47,130 nt of DNA from Prochloron sp. SulCav_FS08_3_32_3330 (GCA_020721205.1 DYNF01000008.1:1-47130), one strand, 5' to 3'; numbered from the stretch's first letter, positions 32,601-42,103 are shown. Translations and numbers: made by a program. The notes: a model not told the origin generated them from the sequence alone.

Positions 32601-33110
32601 ATGAGAGATAAGGTGACAAGCCTCATTAGAAACTACGATGGTACTGGACGCTATTTTGACCGTGATGCGTTTGATACCCTCAAATCTTATTTTACTTCGG
32701 GTACAGCCAGAATAGCCGCCGCTAATGTGATTAATGCTAATGCGGCTAATATTGTGAAACAGGCTAGTAATCAACTTTTTGACACTGTGCCTGAATTATT
32801 ACGTCCGGGTGGCTATGCTTACACTACTCGTCGTTATTCGGCTTGTGTCAGAGACATGGACTACTATCTTCGTTATGCTAGTTATGCTTTAATTGCTGGT
32901 AATAATGATGTTTTAGATGAGCGTGTTCTTCAAGGTTTACGGGAAACTTATAATTCTTTAGGTGTACCGATCGGTCCTACGGTAGTAGGGATCCAAATTA
33001 TGAAGGATCTTGTTAAATCAATGGTAGCGGATAGTGGTCTTGAGGATACTTCTTTTGTGGATGCACCTTTTGATCATCTTAGTGCTAAGTTAAGCGATAT
33101 ATCTGTTTAA
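32601..33110 (+). CDS. apcF: Allophycocyanin beta-18 subunit (phycobilisome core)
   Basis: The 169-residue biliprotein has the ApcF pattern MRDKVTSLIRNYDGTGRYFD, the chromophore cysteine Cys-82 in RRYSACVRDMDYYLRYA, and the C-terminal LDERVLQGLRETYNSLGVPIGPTVVGIQIMKDLV. Length is 8 residues longer than ApcB and fits ApcF. It replaces one beta subunit in the basal core cylinders next to the ApcE linker and helps pass energy to photosystem II. The residue at position 72 is Tyr (GGYAYTTRR) where beta subunits usually have the methylated Asn. ATG is preceded by GGGAGAAAAA. The gene is monocistronic. Confidence 0.96.
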   Translation: MRDKVTSLIRNYDGTGRYFDRDAFDTLKSYFTSGTARIAAANVINANAANIVKQASNQLFDTVPELLRPGGYAYTTRRYSACVRDMDYYLRYASYALIAGNNDVLDERVLQGLRETYNSLGVPIGPTVVGIQIMKDLVKSMVADSGLEDTSFVDAPFDHLSAKLSDISV

Positions 33111-33205
33111 TTTTTGCCTCAATTAACTCTTTTATTGGTTATTTAATCTTAATTATTTTCTTTAATTAAGTTAAATAATCTTTTTTTTTATGTGGGAGGA
33201 AGGTG

Positions 33206-33290
33206 ATTTCATTCTCCAAAAAGGCAACAGATTTTAATCTGTTGCTACATAAACAAAACCTGCCTACGCAGGTTTAATTTTTAAAATATT
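33206..33290. repeat. Half copy of the composite palindromic repeat (copy E)
   Basis: TTCATTCTCCAAAAAGG is followed by palindrome CAACAGATTTTAATCTGTTG (33226-33245), GCTACATAAACAAAACC and the CCTGCCTACGCAGG hairpin. The right-hand half is absent after the AATATTAGTT stretch. It lies in the gap between apcF and the amidase gene. Around 33320 a degenerate unit of the AACGAAC family follows. Confidence 0.82.
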
Positions 33291-33367
33291 AGTTCATAAA
33301 ACCACTATACATAATTTTAATTAGTGCTAAATGCACGAACGAACTTAAATTGAAAATATTAAATAAT

Positions 33368-35134
33368 ATGAATAAAATTTTTAAATTTACCTTAACTAGC
33401 AGTTTAATTTTAGCATCTTCTATCTTAGGAGAAAATATAACTGTAAATGCTCAAACTCGACAAAATTTAAACCTATCTTATCCTCCTCAAAATCATCAAA
33501 CTACCGCCGATCAAATCTTTTTTATTGGCAGTGCCTCTCCCACAGGAGAAGTATTAATTAATAATCAAAAAATACCCCGTAGTAATACAGGAAATTTTGC
33601 TCCCAGTTTTCCCTTACAACTAGGCGAAAATAATTTTACAATCAGCCATGAAAATGAATCAATCAATATTACTATTACTCGTTTAAATAATCAATTAGAA
33701 ATTCCTCAAGGAGTAACATTTGCTAATAATAGTTTAACTCCTGCTGTTGACATTAGCAGACTACCGAATGAATTAATCTGTTTTAGTGCCGTTGCCCCGC
33801 CAAAAGGGGAAGTTTATGTTAATTTAGCAAATCAAAATATTCTTTTATTTCCTCAAGGTGAAAATATCCAACTTCCTGAAAATTCAGCCGTTTTAACAGG
33901 AGATAATCGTCCAATTTCTTCTAATATTGAAACCTATCAAGGTTGTACCACCTTTGCTAATATTGGGGAGTTAGGTTATCCTCTATTTAATCTTAACTTA
34001 AATGGTGAAAAATATCAACAACAAGGGACAGGTAAAATTAATATTTTATCTCCCTATGCTCAAGTGATTGAAGTAATAACTGAAAATGCGATTACTCGCA
34101 CAGGATCAAATAGTAATTATTCCCGCTTAACTCCTTTACCAAAAGGCACAAGGGCATCAGTTACAGGCTCAGAAGGAGACTGGTTAAGATTAGATTATGG
34201 GGCTTGGATTAAAGCCAGTGATACTAGAATTATTCCTAATGCTATCCCTCCTCAAACCGTGATTAGAAGTATTATCTCAGAGGAAAAAGAAGGTCAAACT
34301 GATATAATTTTTCCTCTCCAAACTGCCGTACCAATTAATATTAATCAAGGTAGTAATACTTTTACTTTAACTCTTTATAATACTACGGCTCAAACTGATA
34401 CTATTTATCTTGATAATGATCCCTTAATTGAGCGTTTAGACTGGCAACAAATTACGCCTAATTCCGTTCAATATACTTTTCATTTAAAAACGGATCAACA
34501 ATGGGGTTATAATGTAAGCTATGATAACACAAGTTTAGTGCTTTCTTTACGTCATTCTCCTCAAATTAATGGTCAATCTTTATCAAATATTACAGTTTTA
34601 TTAGATCCCGGACATGGGGGATCAGAAAGTGGTGCAGTTAGTCCGACTAATTACCCTGAAAAAGACGCTAATTTAGTTATTTCTAAACTTTTAAAAACAG
34701 AATTAATTAAAAGAGGAATTAACGTAATTATGACGAGGGAAATAGATCAAACTTTAGCTTTAAATGAGAGAATTAATATTATTAATCAAACTCAACCAAC
34801 TATTTCTTTATCCTTACATTATAATGCTTTACCAGATCAGGGAGATGCGATAAATACAAGGGGAATAAGTGCATTTTGGTATCATCCTCAAGCACATTCT
34901 TTGGCAGTTTTTTTAGAGGATTATTTAGTGGAAAATTTAAACAGAAATTCCTACGGAGTTTATTGGAATAATTTAGCTTTAACTCGTCCTAATATTACTC
35001 CTTCGGTACTGTTAGAATTAGGTTTTATTATTAATCCTGAAGAATTTGAATGGATTTCTAATCCTAATGAACAACAAAAATTAGCTAGTATTTTAGCTGA
35101 TGGTATTGTACAATGGTTTATTAATAATAATTAG
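33368..35134 (+). CDS. N-acetylmuramoyl-L-alanine amidase (Amidase_3), exported
   Basis: I chose the ATG at 33368 rather than the upstream in-frame TTG because it directly starts a signal peptide (MNKIFKFTLTSSLILASSIL). The protein has beta-rich N-terminal repeats, an SH3-like segment near residues 240-285 (LPKGTRASVTGSEGDWLRLDYGAWI) and an AMIN-like region. The C-terminal zinc amidase carries DPGHGG with the first zinc His, YPEKDANL with Glu, SLHYNALP with the second His and LLELGFI with the catalytic Glu. It would release peptides from muramic acid in the periplasm, which helps daughter-cell separation. Confidence 0.9.
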   Translation: MNKIFKFTLTSSLILASSILGENITVNAQTRQNLNLSYPPQNHQTTADQIFFIGSASPTGEVLINNQKIPRSNTGNFAPSFPLQLGENNFTISHENESINITITRLNNQLEIPQGVTFANNSLTPAVDISRLPNELICFSAVAPPKGEVYVNLANQNILLFPQGENIQLPENSAVLTGDNRPISSNIETYQGCTTFANIGELGYPLFNLNLNGEKYQQQGTGKINILSPYAQVIEVITENAITRTGSNSNYSRLTPLPKGTRASVTGSEGDWLRLDYGAWIKASDTRIIPNAIPPQTVIRSIISEEKEGQTDIIFPLQTAVPININQGSNTFTLTLYNTTAQTDTIYLDNDPLIERLDWQQITPNSVQYTFHLKTDQQWGYNVSYDNTSLVLSLRHSPQINGQSLSNITVLLDPGHGGSESGAVSPTNYPEKDANLVISKLLKTELIKRGINVIMTREIDQTLALNERINIINQTQPTISLSLHYNALPDQGDAINTRGISAFWYHPQAHSLAVFLEDYLVENLNRNSYGVYWNNLALTRPNITPSVLLELGFIINPEEFEWISNPNEQQKLASILADGIVQWFINNN

Positions 35135-35171
35135 GAAGTATTAATAATAAATATCTAATAATTGTAGAATG

Positions 35172-35307
35172 CAACGGGTTGAAACCCGTTGCTATATAAG
35201 CAAAACCTGCCTACGCAGGTTGAATTTTTAAATATTAGTTAATATTTAACTTAAAAACCCGGGTCGCCCGTGGTTTTGTTTGGGTAGCAACGGGTTTTAA
35301 CCCGTTG
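35172..35307. repeat. Composite palindromic repeat (copy F)
   Basis: This full-length copy without outer ends has palindromes CAACGGGTTGAAACCCGTTG (35172-35191) and CAACGGGTTTTAACCCGTTG (35288-35307), a CCTGCCTACGCAGG hairpin, an ATATTAGTTAATATTTAA bridge and a CCCGGGTCGCCCGTGG block. It follows the amidase gene closely. The 35308-35567 remainder of this gap is described as an orphan frame plus AT-rich DNA. Confidence 0.9.
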
Positions 35308-35445
35308 GAAAAAGAAGCTTTTAAATATTTCTTTGAGTTATTTGATGAGTTTTTACAAGATAAATTAGTAATTGATAATCAACAAATAATATTTAATGGT
35401 AATCATAAATTTGATATTCAGTCTCAAGAAAAAATCAAAGTATAA
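35305..35445 (+). pseudogene. Possible 5'-truncated gene remnant after repeat F
   Basis: An open frame of 46 codons runs out of the right palindrome of repeat F and ends at a TAA at 35443. It has no ATG and reads EKEAFKYFFELFDEFLQD, then KLVIDNQQIIFNGN, with good protein-like composition. The simplest reading is the tail of a gene cut by insertion of the repeat. I do not recognise it, and chance in AT-rich DNA is possible. Confidence 0.35.
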
Positions 35446-35567
35446 ATAATATAATTTTATGGTTTTTAGCAAAAATAATTTATTTGACAATTTAACTAAT
35501 TTAATTAATAATTAAATTAGTTAAATTAGTTACATTTAAAATAATTTAAAATAAGGAATAAAAATTA

Positions 35568-36884
35568 ATGTTAGAAACTCAACCAAAAATTATCGTTCTT
35601 GATGATGATCCTACAGGTTCTCAAACTGTCCATAGTTGTTTATTATTAATGCAGTGGGATGTGGAAACATTGCAGTTAGGCTTAAGAGATTCATCTCCGA
35701 TCTTTTTTGTTTTAACTAATACTAGATCTATGACTCCGATCCAAGCTTCTGATACTACTAGAGAAGTTTGTCATAATTTAAAAATCGCTTTAGAAAAAGA
35801 AAATATTAAAGACTTTTTAGTTGTTAGTAGATCCGACTCAACTTTACGAGGACATTATCCGATTGAAACCGATGTAATCGCTGAAGAATTAGGAGAATTT
35901 GATGCCCATTTTCTTACTCCTGCTTTCTTTGAAGGGGGCAGAATTACTAAAGATAGTATTCATTATTTATTAATAGATGGAGTTTTCACTTCTGTGGAAA
36001 AAACTGAATTTGCTAAGGATTCAGTTTTCGGTTATACTAATAGTTATTTACCCGATTATGTAGAAGAAAAAACTAAGGGAAGGATTAAATCTCAAGAAGT
36101 TGAAAGATTTTTATTAACGGATCTTCGTCAAGGTGTTAAAGATCGTTTATTAAATTTACATAATAATCAATGTGGCGTAGTTGATGGGGAAAAACAATCA
36201 GATTTTGATCAATTTGCTACGGATATTCTATCAGCAACGGCACAGGGAAAACGCTTTTTATTTAGAAGTGCGGCAAGTTTATTAACTTCTTTAGCAAAAT
36301 TAGGAAAACAACCTATTTCTGCGGAAAAAATGGCTGAATATAAACCGACAAATAAACCGGGTATTGTGTTAGTTGGCTCTCATGTTCAAAAAACTACTAA
36401 ACAACTGGAACAATTATTAAAAGAATCTGAGGCGATCGGGGTGGAAGTGGAAGTTTTAGAACTGAAAAATAACCCTGAAAATCGTCAAGATTTACTTAAT
36501 AATATCTTAGCAAAAATTAACCAAGTTTATCAAGAAAATAAAACTCCCGTTATTTATACCAGTCGAGGAGAATTAACTTTTGAAAATAGCCAAAAACGCT
36601 TAGATTTTGGCGTAGAAGTATCTAATTTATTGATGGATATTGTCAAAAATTTACCTTCAGATATTGGCTTTTTAATAAGTAAAGGTGGGATTACTTCTAA
36701 TGATGTTTTAAGCACTGGTTTAAGCTTAAGATCAGCCCGTTTATTAGGGCAAATATTAGCAGGAGTTTCGGTAGTTCGTACAGAAAAAAATCATCCTTTA
36801 TTCCCTAATTTACCTGTGGTTTTATTCCCCGGAAATGTGGGGGATGATCACGGTTTAGCAACGGTTTTTAATCGTTTAAAGTAA
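35568..36884 (+). CDS. Four-carbon acid sugar kinase family protein (DUF1537)
   Basis: The 438-residue protein has the OtnK/DUF1537 pattern. The N-terminal substrate domain starts IIVLDDDPTGSQTVHSCL and contains FFVLTNTRSM, LVVSRSDSTLRGHYP and FLTPAFFEGGRIT. The C-terminal nucleotide-binding domain has PGIVLVGSHVQKTTKQLEQLL, LLISKGGITSNDVL (here FLISKGG) and LFPGNVGDDHGL. Characterised members phosphorylate four-carbon sugar acids such as erythronate or threonate. The partner aldolase and dehydrogenase genes are not adjacent, so the true substrate is open. A weak ribosome binding site (AAGGAA) precedes the ATG. Confidence 0.88.
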   Translation: MLETQPKIIVLDDDPTGSQTVHSCLLLMQWDVETLQLGLRDSSPIFFVLTNTRSMTPIQASDTTREVCHNLKIALEKENIKDFLVVSRSDSTLRGHYPIETDVIAEELGEFDAHFLTPAFFEGGRITKDSIHYLLIDGVFTSVEKTEFAKDSVFGYTNSYLPDYVEEKTKGRIKSQEVERFLLTDLRQGVKDRLLNLHNNQCGVVDGEKQSDFDQFATDILSATAQGKRFLFRSAASLLTSLAKLGKQPISAEKMAEYKPTNKPGIVLVGSHVQKTTKQLEQLLKESEAIGVEVEVLELKNNPENRQDLLNNILAKINQVYQENKTPVIYTSRGELTFENSQKRLDFGVEVSNLLMDIVKNLPSDIGFLISKGGITSNDVLSTGLSLRSARLLGQILAGVSVVRTEKNHPLFPNLPVVLFPGNVGDDHGLATVFNRLK

Positions 36885-36890
36885 TTCTTA

Positions 36891-36923
36891 AAATCCCCGA
36901 CTTTTTGGAAAAGTCGGGGATTT
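36891..36923. terminator. Bidirectional AGTCGGGGATTT hairpin terminator
   Basis: Arms AAATCCCCGACTTTTT and AAAAGTCGGGGATTT lie 7 bp past the kinase stop codon and 41 bp from the convergent pfkA stop codon. A half mini-element (GCCCACCCTAC near 36943) lies between hairpin and pfkA. Confidence 0.88.
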
Positions 36924-36963
36924 AATCATTGTTAAGTTAATATGCCCACCCTACGATCAATGT

Positions 36964-38109
36964 TTAATCTCCTACATAAATACCCAATTCTTTAGCAGTT
37001 TTGACCATAACATTATCTTTTTTAACAGCAGAAGCACATTCTTTAAAATCATGACATTGTTTAATCAAACTCATCACATTTTCTAAAGGAATATTGTCCA
37101 CACTGCCATCTTTCCAAATTACTAATTGAGAATAGCATTGCTGTTCAATTAAATCCACAGCTTTAACCGCAAAAGTTGCCGCCAAAATTCTGTCAAAAAA
37201 TGAAGGTTTACCGCTTCTTTGTAAATGTCCTAACACAGTAACTCGCACATCAATATCTTTTAAATCACAAAAATGAGTACCGCCATTTTCACATATTTTT
37301 TTACTATGGGATTTAATCCAATTGGCTAAATAATCACCTATATATTTTTCTTTTTCTTCAGCATGATTTTTCACACCTTCCGCAATTACAACTAATGCAA
37401 ATTGACGACCTTCATGACGTAATTTAGAAATTTTTTGACAACATTTATCAATGATTTCTTCTGTTAAATGGGGCGTTATTTCGGGGATTAAAATAATATC
37501 CGCACCCCCCGCAATTCCTGAATTTAAAGCTAAATGTCCCGCATCTCTACCCATTACTTGGGTAATCATTACCCGATCATGACTAGCGGCAGTAAAAGTT
37601 AAATCATAAAGACATTCAGTTACAATATTACAAGCGGTATCAAAACCTACTGATTGTTGAGTAAAAGGTACATCATTATCAATAGTTTTGGGAATACAAA
37701 TTAAGTTCCAATTACCTTCTTGGGCAAGGTCATAAATAATATGTAAACTGCCATCTCCTCCCACCGCAATTAACGCATCTAAACCTAATATTTCATAACC
37801 TTTTAAGATAGCTTCCCTGACGTTTTTTTGATTAGGTTCACCTTTACTAATTGAACCTAAAATACTACCACTCATAAATTGTAAAACATCAACTTTTAAA
37901 AATTGTGAGAGGTCATATCCGTGTTTTTCTAACTTAAATTGTTCTGGTTTATATTCCCCATTTGCTAAATGAATAAACCCATCAGTGCCGTAGGGAATAC
38001 CATAAACTTCCCAGTTTTTTTCTGTTGCTGATTGTAACACAGCACGAATCACGGCATTTAAGCCCGGGCAATCACCACCACTGGTTAAAATGCCAATTTT
38101 TTTCGTCAT
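36964..38109 (-). CDS. pfkA: 6-phosphofructokinase, probably ATP-dependent
   Basis: The 381-residue enzyme phosphorylates fructose 6-phosphate in glycolysis. Marks are [17 protein letters not shown] at 7-23, GGDGS at 117-121, the substrate loop [20 protein letters not shown] at 140-159, and [25 protein letters not shown]. Gly at the fourth position of GGDGS and Lys in PKTIDND point to ATP or a mixed type rather than strictly pyrophosphate use; group III PFKs of cyanobacteria have this length. [21 protein letters not shown] is the C-terminal substrate block. The gene is monocistronic, with its start 3' of the DUF4926 gene on the same strand. Confidence 0.93.
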   Translation of the reverse strand: MTKKIGILTSGGDCPGLNAVIRAVLQSATEKNWEVYGIPYGTDGFIHLANGEYKPEQFKLEKHGYDLSQFLKVDVLQFMSGSILGSISKGEPNQKNVREAILKGYEILGLDALIAVGGDGSLHIIYDLAQEGNWNLICIPKTIDNDVPFTQQSVGFDTACNIVTECLYDLTFTAASHDRVMITQVMGRDAGHLALNSGIAGGADIILIPEITPHLTEEIIDKCCQKISKLRHEGRQFALVVIAEGVKNHAEEKEKYIGDYLANWIKSHSKKICENGGTHFCDLKDIDVRVTVLGHLQRSGKPSFFDRILAATFAVKAVDLIEQQCYSQLVIWKDGSVDNIPLENVMSLIKQCHDFKECASAVKKDNVMVKTAKELGIYVGD

Positions 38110-38288
38110 AATTAAACCTTCCTTAATTTTTACTTAATGTTTATTATCTCGTTTAATTTCAACTTTTTATGTTTTTTATTATACTAAATTTTTGAATTTT
38201 AAATATTACATTTTATTACATTTATTTAACAACAAAAAAGTTGTTATTAGTTATTAAAAATGTAATAATATTAAATACAGACAATATT

Positions 38289-38531
38289 TTAAACTTCAAT
38301 TAAAGAACGAACTGTTAATATTTCGTTTTCTTGTAAAGAATTAACAGCACTTTTAGGAACAATAACAACATTAATTGATTCTCCTAGGGCATTAAATACT
38401 TCTAAAACATAGCCTTCTTCACCTCCTGATGGGTGAGATACAGTATCAATAAAAGTAGCAATATCACCTTTTTTTAAGTTGTATTCGGGAAAGTTTCGAT
38501 TAAGAGAAACTCTTTGATATAGTGTTATCAT
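38289..38531 (-). CDS. DUF4926-domain small protein
   Basis: The 80-residue beta-rich protein has the DUF4926 pattern: LKKGDIATFIDTVSHPSGGEEGYVLEVFNALGESINVVIVPKSAV. Such proteins are common in cyanobacteria next to mobile or toxin-like genes and are also found as stand-alone genes. No function is established. It lies 67 bp past the stop codon of the SbcC gene on the same strand, so the two could be co-transcribed. The 179-bp gap to pfkA is AT-rich and empty. Confidence 0.8.
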   Translation of the reverse strand: MITLYQRVSLNRNFPEYNLKKGDIATFIDTVSHPSGGEEGYVLEVFNALGESINVVIVPKSAVNSLQENEILTVRSLIEV

Positions 38532-38598
38532 GGCTTTTTTTCTCCTTCATTTTACCACCTTTTTAATCTTACTTTTTAATCTACTAAATTTTTTAAAA

Positions 38599-41500
38599 TT
38601 ATTGTAAAACTGTAATTTGGGAACCGTCTTCAGTTTTGTTAACATAAATTCTCGTTTCAAAAGCTTCTTTAAATTGAGCTAAATGAGTCACAGCTAAAAT
38701 ACAAGCAAAATCAGGAGAAATTGCATTAATAGCCGCTATTAATTTATCACAACCATCATCATCTTGAGTCCCAAAACCTTCATCAATAATTAATAATTGT
38801 AACGCAGTTCCTGCCCTTTGAGCTAATAATTTAGCCAATGCCAAACGTATTGCAAAATTAATCCGAAAAGCCTCACCTCCTGAATAAGTTTCATAAGAAC
38901 GAGTGCCATTAGCATCAGCAATAATTATTTCTAAAGTATCAATAAATTTCGTTTCTTTATTTTTAGCTTGACTGCTTTTTGTTGCTTTTTGAGTTAAGAA
39001 TTGAACATGAAGTTGATTACCCGTTAAACGAGCTAAAATTTGATTAGTTTCTGTTTCAAATTGGGGTAAAATATTCTCAATCATTAAAGCTTGAATCCCA
39101 TTTTTACCAAAAGCAGTACCTAACTCTTGATAAATCCGATATTTTTTATTAATTTCCTTTAATTCTTTCTCATTTTGTTGATATTCTTCTCGCAATTTTT
39201 CCAAATGAATTAAAGTTTGATCTAAACTCCCTTGTTTACTAAATAAATTATTTAATTTATCCCTACATTCTTGAATTTTACGATCTAATTCCTTAATTTC
39301 TTTTCTCTTATCAGTATACTGATTCATTTGTACTTTTAAATCAGCTAAAATTTTACTTATTTCTTGTTGTTCAATCAAAGATTTTTCCCATTTTTCTTGT
39401 TTTTGTTCTAAATTATTTTTTAATAAAGGATATTGAGTTTTTCCCTGTTGTAATTTTTGATAACGCAAAGTTAAATCATGACCTTGACGTAAAGCTTGAC
39501 GAACTTTATTATGGTCATCAATATTATAACCTAATTCCTTCAATTTTGCATTAATTACATCAATTTTTTGCTTAATATCTGAAGTTTTATGTAACTGATC
39601 TAAATCATATTTAAAACGAAAAATTTGTTCTAATAACTTAGGTTTAGCTTGATTGATTTTATCTAAATGTCGTTGAGCATTCTCTAATTTTACCTGCTCA
39701 AAATAAACCTTTCTTTGTTGTTTTTCTTCCTCTCTAACTAAAGCATGAGTTTGATCATGATAATCTAATTCTTTAATTTGATCTTCCAATTGTTGCAACT
39801 CAAATTTTAAATCATTAGCATAAGTTTCCATCGTTAAAGACTTTTCTAAATCCGTAATTTCTTCCTCTATTTGTTGTAATTGATCATACACTTCATCCGT
39901 TGCTTCTAACTGTGCTTCTAATCGTCCCAATTCTTGTTTTAAAGAATCATAACAAGCTAAGTCCTGATTAATCTTAGCATATTCTTCCCGTAAAGAAATT
40001 AACTCTCTTTCACAAACAGTTAATTGTTCCTGAATTAACCAAATTTGATGTTCAATTTCTTGATGTTGATTTTCAGTTTTATTAATTACTTTTTGACGAT
40101 AATGTTCATCTAATTCCTGTTCACATAAAGGACATAAAACTTCAGGAGTTTGTAATAAAATTAACTTTTGATGTAACTCATTTAATTGTTTTTCACAATG
40201 TTTTTGTTTCTCTGTTAATTGTTCCTTAACACTCCCTTTATTTTTCCCTTTTTCTGATACCCTTTCTTTATAATTACGCTTTTTATCTAATTGTTCTAAC
40301 TGTTGTTGTAAAGAAAAAAAATGTTGACGATTTTCTGGTACTTTTTCCATTTGTTCAGATAATTTTTGAGACTTTTCTTTAGAATTATCTAATTTTAAAT
40401 TTAATTTTGTTTTTATTTTTTCAAGATCAGCCATTAAATTTTGACGCTGTTGTAATAAAGGAGAAACTTGACTTTGAAGTTGATCTAATTGTTCTAATTT
40501 TACTCGAGAATTATTCCATTTTTCTACCCCGGAATTAATCTCATCTTTTTTACTTAAAATTGTCTCATTTTCTTTTTCTTGTTTTTCTAAATTCTCTAAA
40601 TTACCTTGAACTTTACTTAATTGTAAATTAATTTCATGTTCTTTTTTAAATAATTGCTGTTCTAATTGATTTTTATTTTTCTGTAATTCCTGATATTCAT
40701 GAAATTGATTTGATAATTGTTCTTCTTGCTTTTGTAACAGTAAAAAATTCTCATATTCTAACTCAATATCTGCTTGTTTTTCTAATAATTGATCTAACTG
40801 ATTTAACTCTTTTTTAATAGCTTCAATTTCCTGCCGTAATTCCTCATTATATACCAAAGTTTTTTGATATTGATTCTCTTGAGAATTAACCTGTTGTTCC
40901 CAATTTTGACGGAGATGTTCCACCCCTTGTAAAATAACTAAATTTTCCTGATCTTTTGCCTGTAATTCTTGTAAAATTTTAATTTCTTTTGCTAAACTAT
41001 GCTTTTCTTTTTCCACCATTAAACGCCGTTCTAATTGTTCTTCCATTGGTGCTAAACTAGAAGCCAATTGATCAGATTGACCCTTAAATTGTCTAGCAAA
41101 ATCTTTAGCTTGATTAGATAATTCTTCATAATGATCTAACTTCAATAAATCTGCTAAAATTTGTTTCCGTTCATTCGGTTTTCTTAACATAAATTCATCC
41201 GCCCTACCCTGTCTTAAATAAGCAGAATTAACAAAAGTATCATAATCCAATTTTATAGCGGAAATAATCTCTTTTTGAGTATCTTTAATTCCTTTTCCTG
41301 TTAAAGATATATAACTCCCAGATTCACTTTGAATTTGAAAATCTAAATTAATACTTTTCCCTTTTGAACGATTACGAATAATGCGATAAACTTGATTATT
41401 ACTAATAAAGTCAAAATCAACTCTAATCATTATTTCCCCATTATGCACCAGATCCTCATCACTTACTGCGCGACTTTTACCCCAGATTACCCAAGTAATA

Positions 41501-41628
41501 GCCTCTAATAAAGAGGATTTTCCTGCCCCATTTGCACCACAAATACAAGCAGTATGTAAACCACGAAAATCTAAGGTTGCTTGACGATAACTTAAGAAAT
41601 TTTTTAAGGTTAATTTTAGGGGAATCAT
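38599..41628 (-). CDS. sbcC: SbcC/Rad50-type SMC-like ATPase
   Basis: The 1009-residue protein is a DNA-repair ATPase. Walker A is GANGAGKSS at 31-39. Two long coiled-coil arms flank a zinc hook, CPLCEQEL near 498-505. The ABC signature is YSGGEAFRINFAIRLALA near 914, and Walker B is LLIIDEGFGTQD near 947. With the nuclease SbcD (Mre11) it opens hairpins and clears blocked DNA ends, which matters in a genome so full of palindromes. No sbcD gene is in the window. All motifs are intact and length fits the family. The gene precedes the DUF4926 gene. Confidence 0.95.
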   Translation of the reverse strand: MIPLKLTLKNFLSYRQATLDFRGLHTACICGANGAGKSSLLEAITWVIWGKSRAVSDEDLVHNGEIMIRVDFDFISNNQVYRIIRNRSKGKSINLDFQIQSESGSYISLTGKGIKDTQKEIISAIKLDYDTFVNSAYLRQGRADEFMLRKPNERKQILADLLKLDHYEELSNQAKDFARQFKGQSDQLASSLAPMEEQLERRLMVEKEKHSLAKEIKILQELQAKDQENLVILQGVEHLRQNWEQQVNSQENQYQKTLVYNEELRQEIEAIKKELNQLDQLLEKQADIELEYENFLLLQKQEEQLSNQFHEYQELQKNKNQLEQQLFKKEHEINLQLSKVQGNLENLEKQEKENETILSKKDEINSGVEKWNNSRVKLEQLDQLQSQVSPLLQQRQNLMADLEKIKTKLNLKLDNSKEKSQKLSEQMEKVPENRQHFFSLQQQLEQLDKKRNYKERVSEKGKNKGSVKEQLTEKQKHCEKQLNELHQKLILLQTPEVLCPLCEQELDEHYRQKVINKTENQHQEIEHQIWLIQEQLTVCERELISLREEYAKINQDLACYDSLKQELGRLEAQLEATDEVYDQLQQIEEEITDLEKSLTMETYANDLKFELQQLEDQIKELDYHDQTHALVREEEKQQRKVYFEQVKLENAQRHLDKINQAKPKLLEQIFRFKYDLDQLHKTSDIKQKIDVINAKLKELGYNIDDHNKVRQALRQGHDLTLRYQKLQQGKTQYPLLKNNLEQKQEKWEKSLIEQQEISKILADLKVQMNQYTDKRKEIKELDRKIQECRDKLNNLFSKQGSLDQTLIHLEKLREEYQQNEKELKEINKKYRIYQELGTAFGKNGIQALMIENILPQFETETNQILARLTGNQLHVQFLTQKATKSSQAKNKETKFIDTLEIIIADANGTRSYETYSGGEAFRINFAIRLALAKLLAQRAGTALQLLIIDEGFGTQDDDGCDKLIAAINAISPDFACILAVTHLAQFKEAFETRIYVNKTEDGSQITVLQ

Positions 41629-41744
41629 AAACTTTTTTGACTAAAAATTATTGAGCCGTTATTACATTATAATACAATAAATACTTGATCATAATTATAA
41701 TCTCTAAATTTTTAAATCTTAATTATTAATCAATTACATCCACC

Positions 41745-41808
41745 AAAAGTCGGGGATTTTCCTTAACCTATCTTATTAAAATTAACTTTTTTAAAATCCC
41801 CGACTTTT
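41745..41808. terminator. Widely spaced AGTCGGGGATTT inverted pair
   Basis: Arms AAAAGTCGGGGATTTT (41745-41760) and AAAATCCCCGACTTTT (41793-41808) are perfect complements 32 bp apart. This is the same hairpin family with extra DNA in the loop. A decayed form of the right arm recurs at about 42853. Confidence 0.7.
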
Positions 41809-41816
41809 CTATTTTA

Positions 41817-41883
41817 GTAAGGTGGGCAACTATTTTAAATTTAATTATTAAAAATAAAGTTAAATTTAGTTGCCTACCCTACC
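41817..41883. repeat. GGTGGGCAACT-type mini-element (island copy 1)
   Basis: It starts GTAAGGTGGGCAACTATTTT and ends TTTAGTTGCCTACCCTACC. Together with the preceding CGACTTTTCTATTTTA stretch, about 91 bp are repeated at 42853-42943. Confidence 0.85.
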
Positions 41884-41896
41884 TATTATTTTCACT

Positions 41897-42103
41897 TTAA
41901 GCTATCTGTAAAGATCGGGATTCTGGTAAAGGTTTTCCTATTTGTTCATAACCATAAATTAAATCCTCTAACACTTCTTGAGCATTTTTGAGAGCTTCTT
42001 CATAACTTTCACCATGAGTCCGAGCGTAAGATCCCCACTCAGGCAAAAAAGCGATATATAGCTGATCTTCTTCAGACCATTGAATTAAAATACTATATTT
42101 CAT
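41897..42103 (-). CDS. hicB: HicB-type antitoxin
   Basis: The 68-residue protein has the HicB pattern: MKYSILIQWSEEDQLYIAFLPEW, then ARTHGESYEEALKNAQEVLEDLI. The N-terminal part is the RNase-H-like HicB fold; no C-terminal DNA-binding domain is present, as in short HicB proteins. It would neutralise the HicA toxin encoded just upstream. Start and stop codons of the two genes overlap by 4 bp, which indicates coupling. A mini-element lies 14 bp past its stop codon. Confidence 0.9.
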   Translation of the reverse strand: MKYSILIQWSEEDQLYIAFLPEWGSYARTHGESYEEALKNAQEVLEDLIYGYEQIGKPLPESRSLQIA

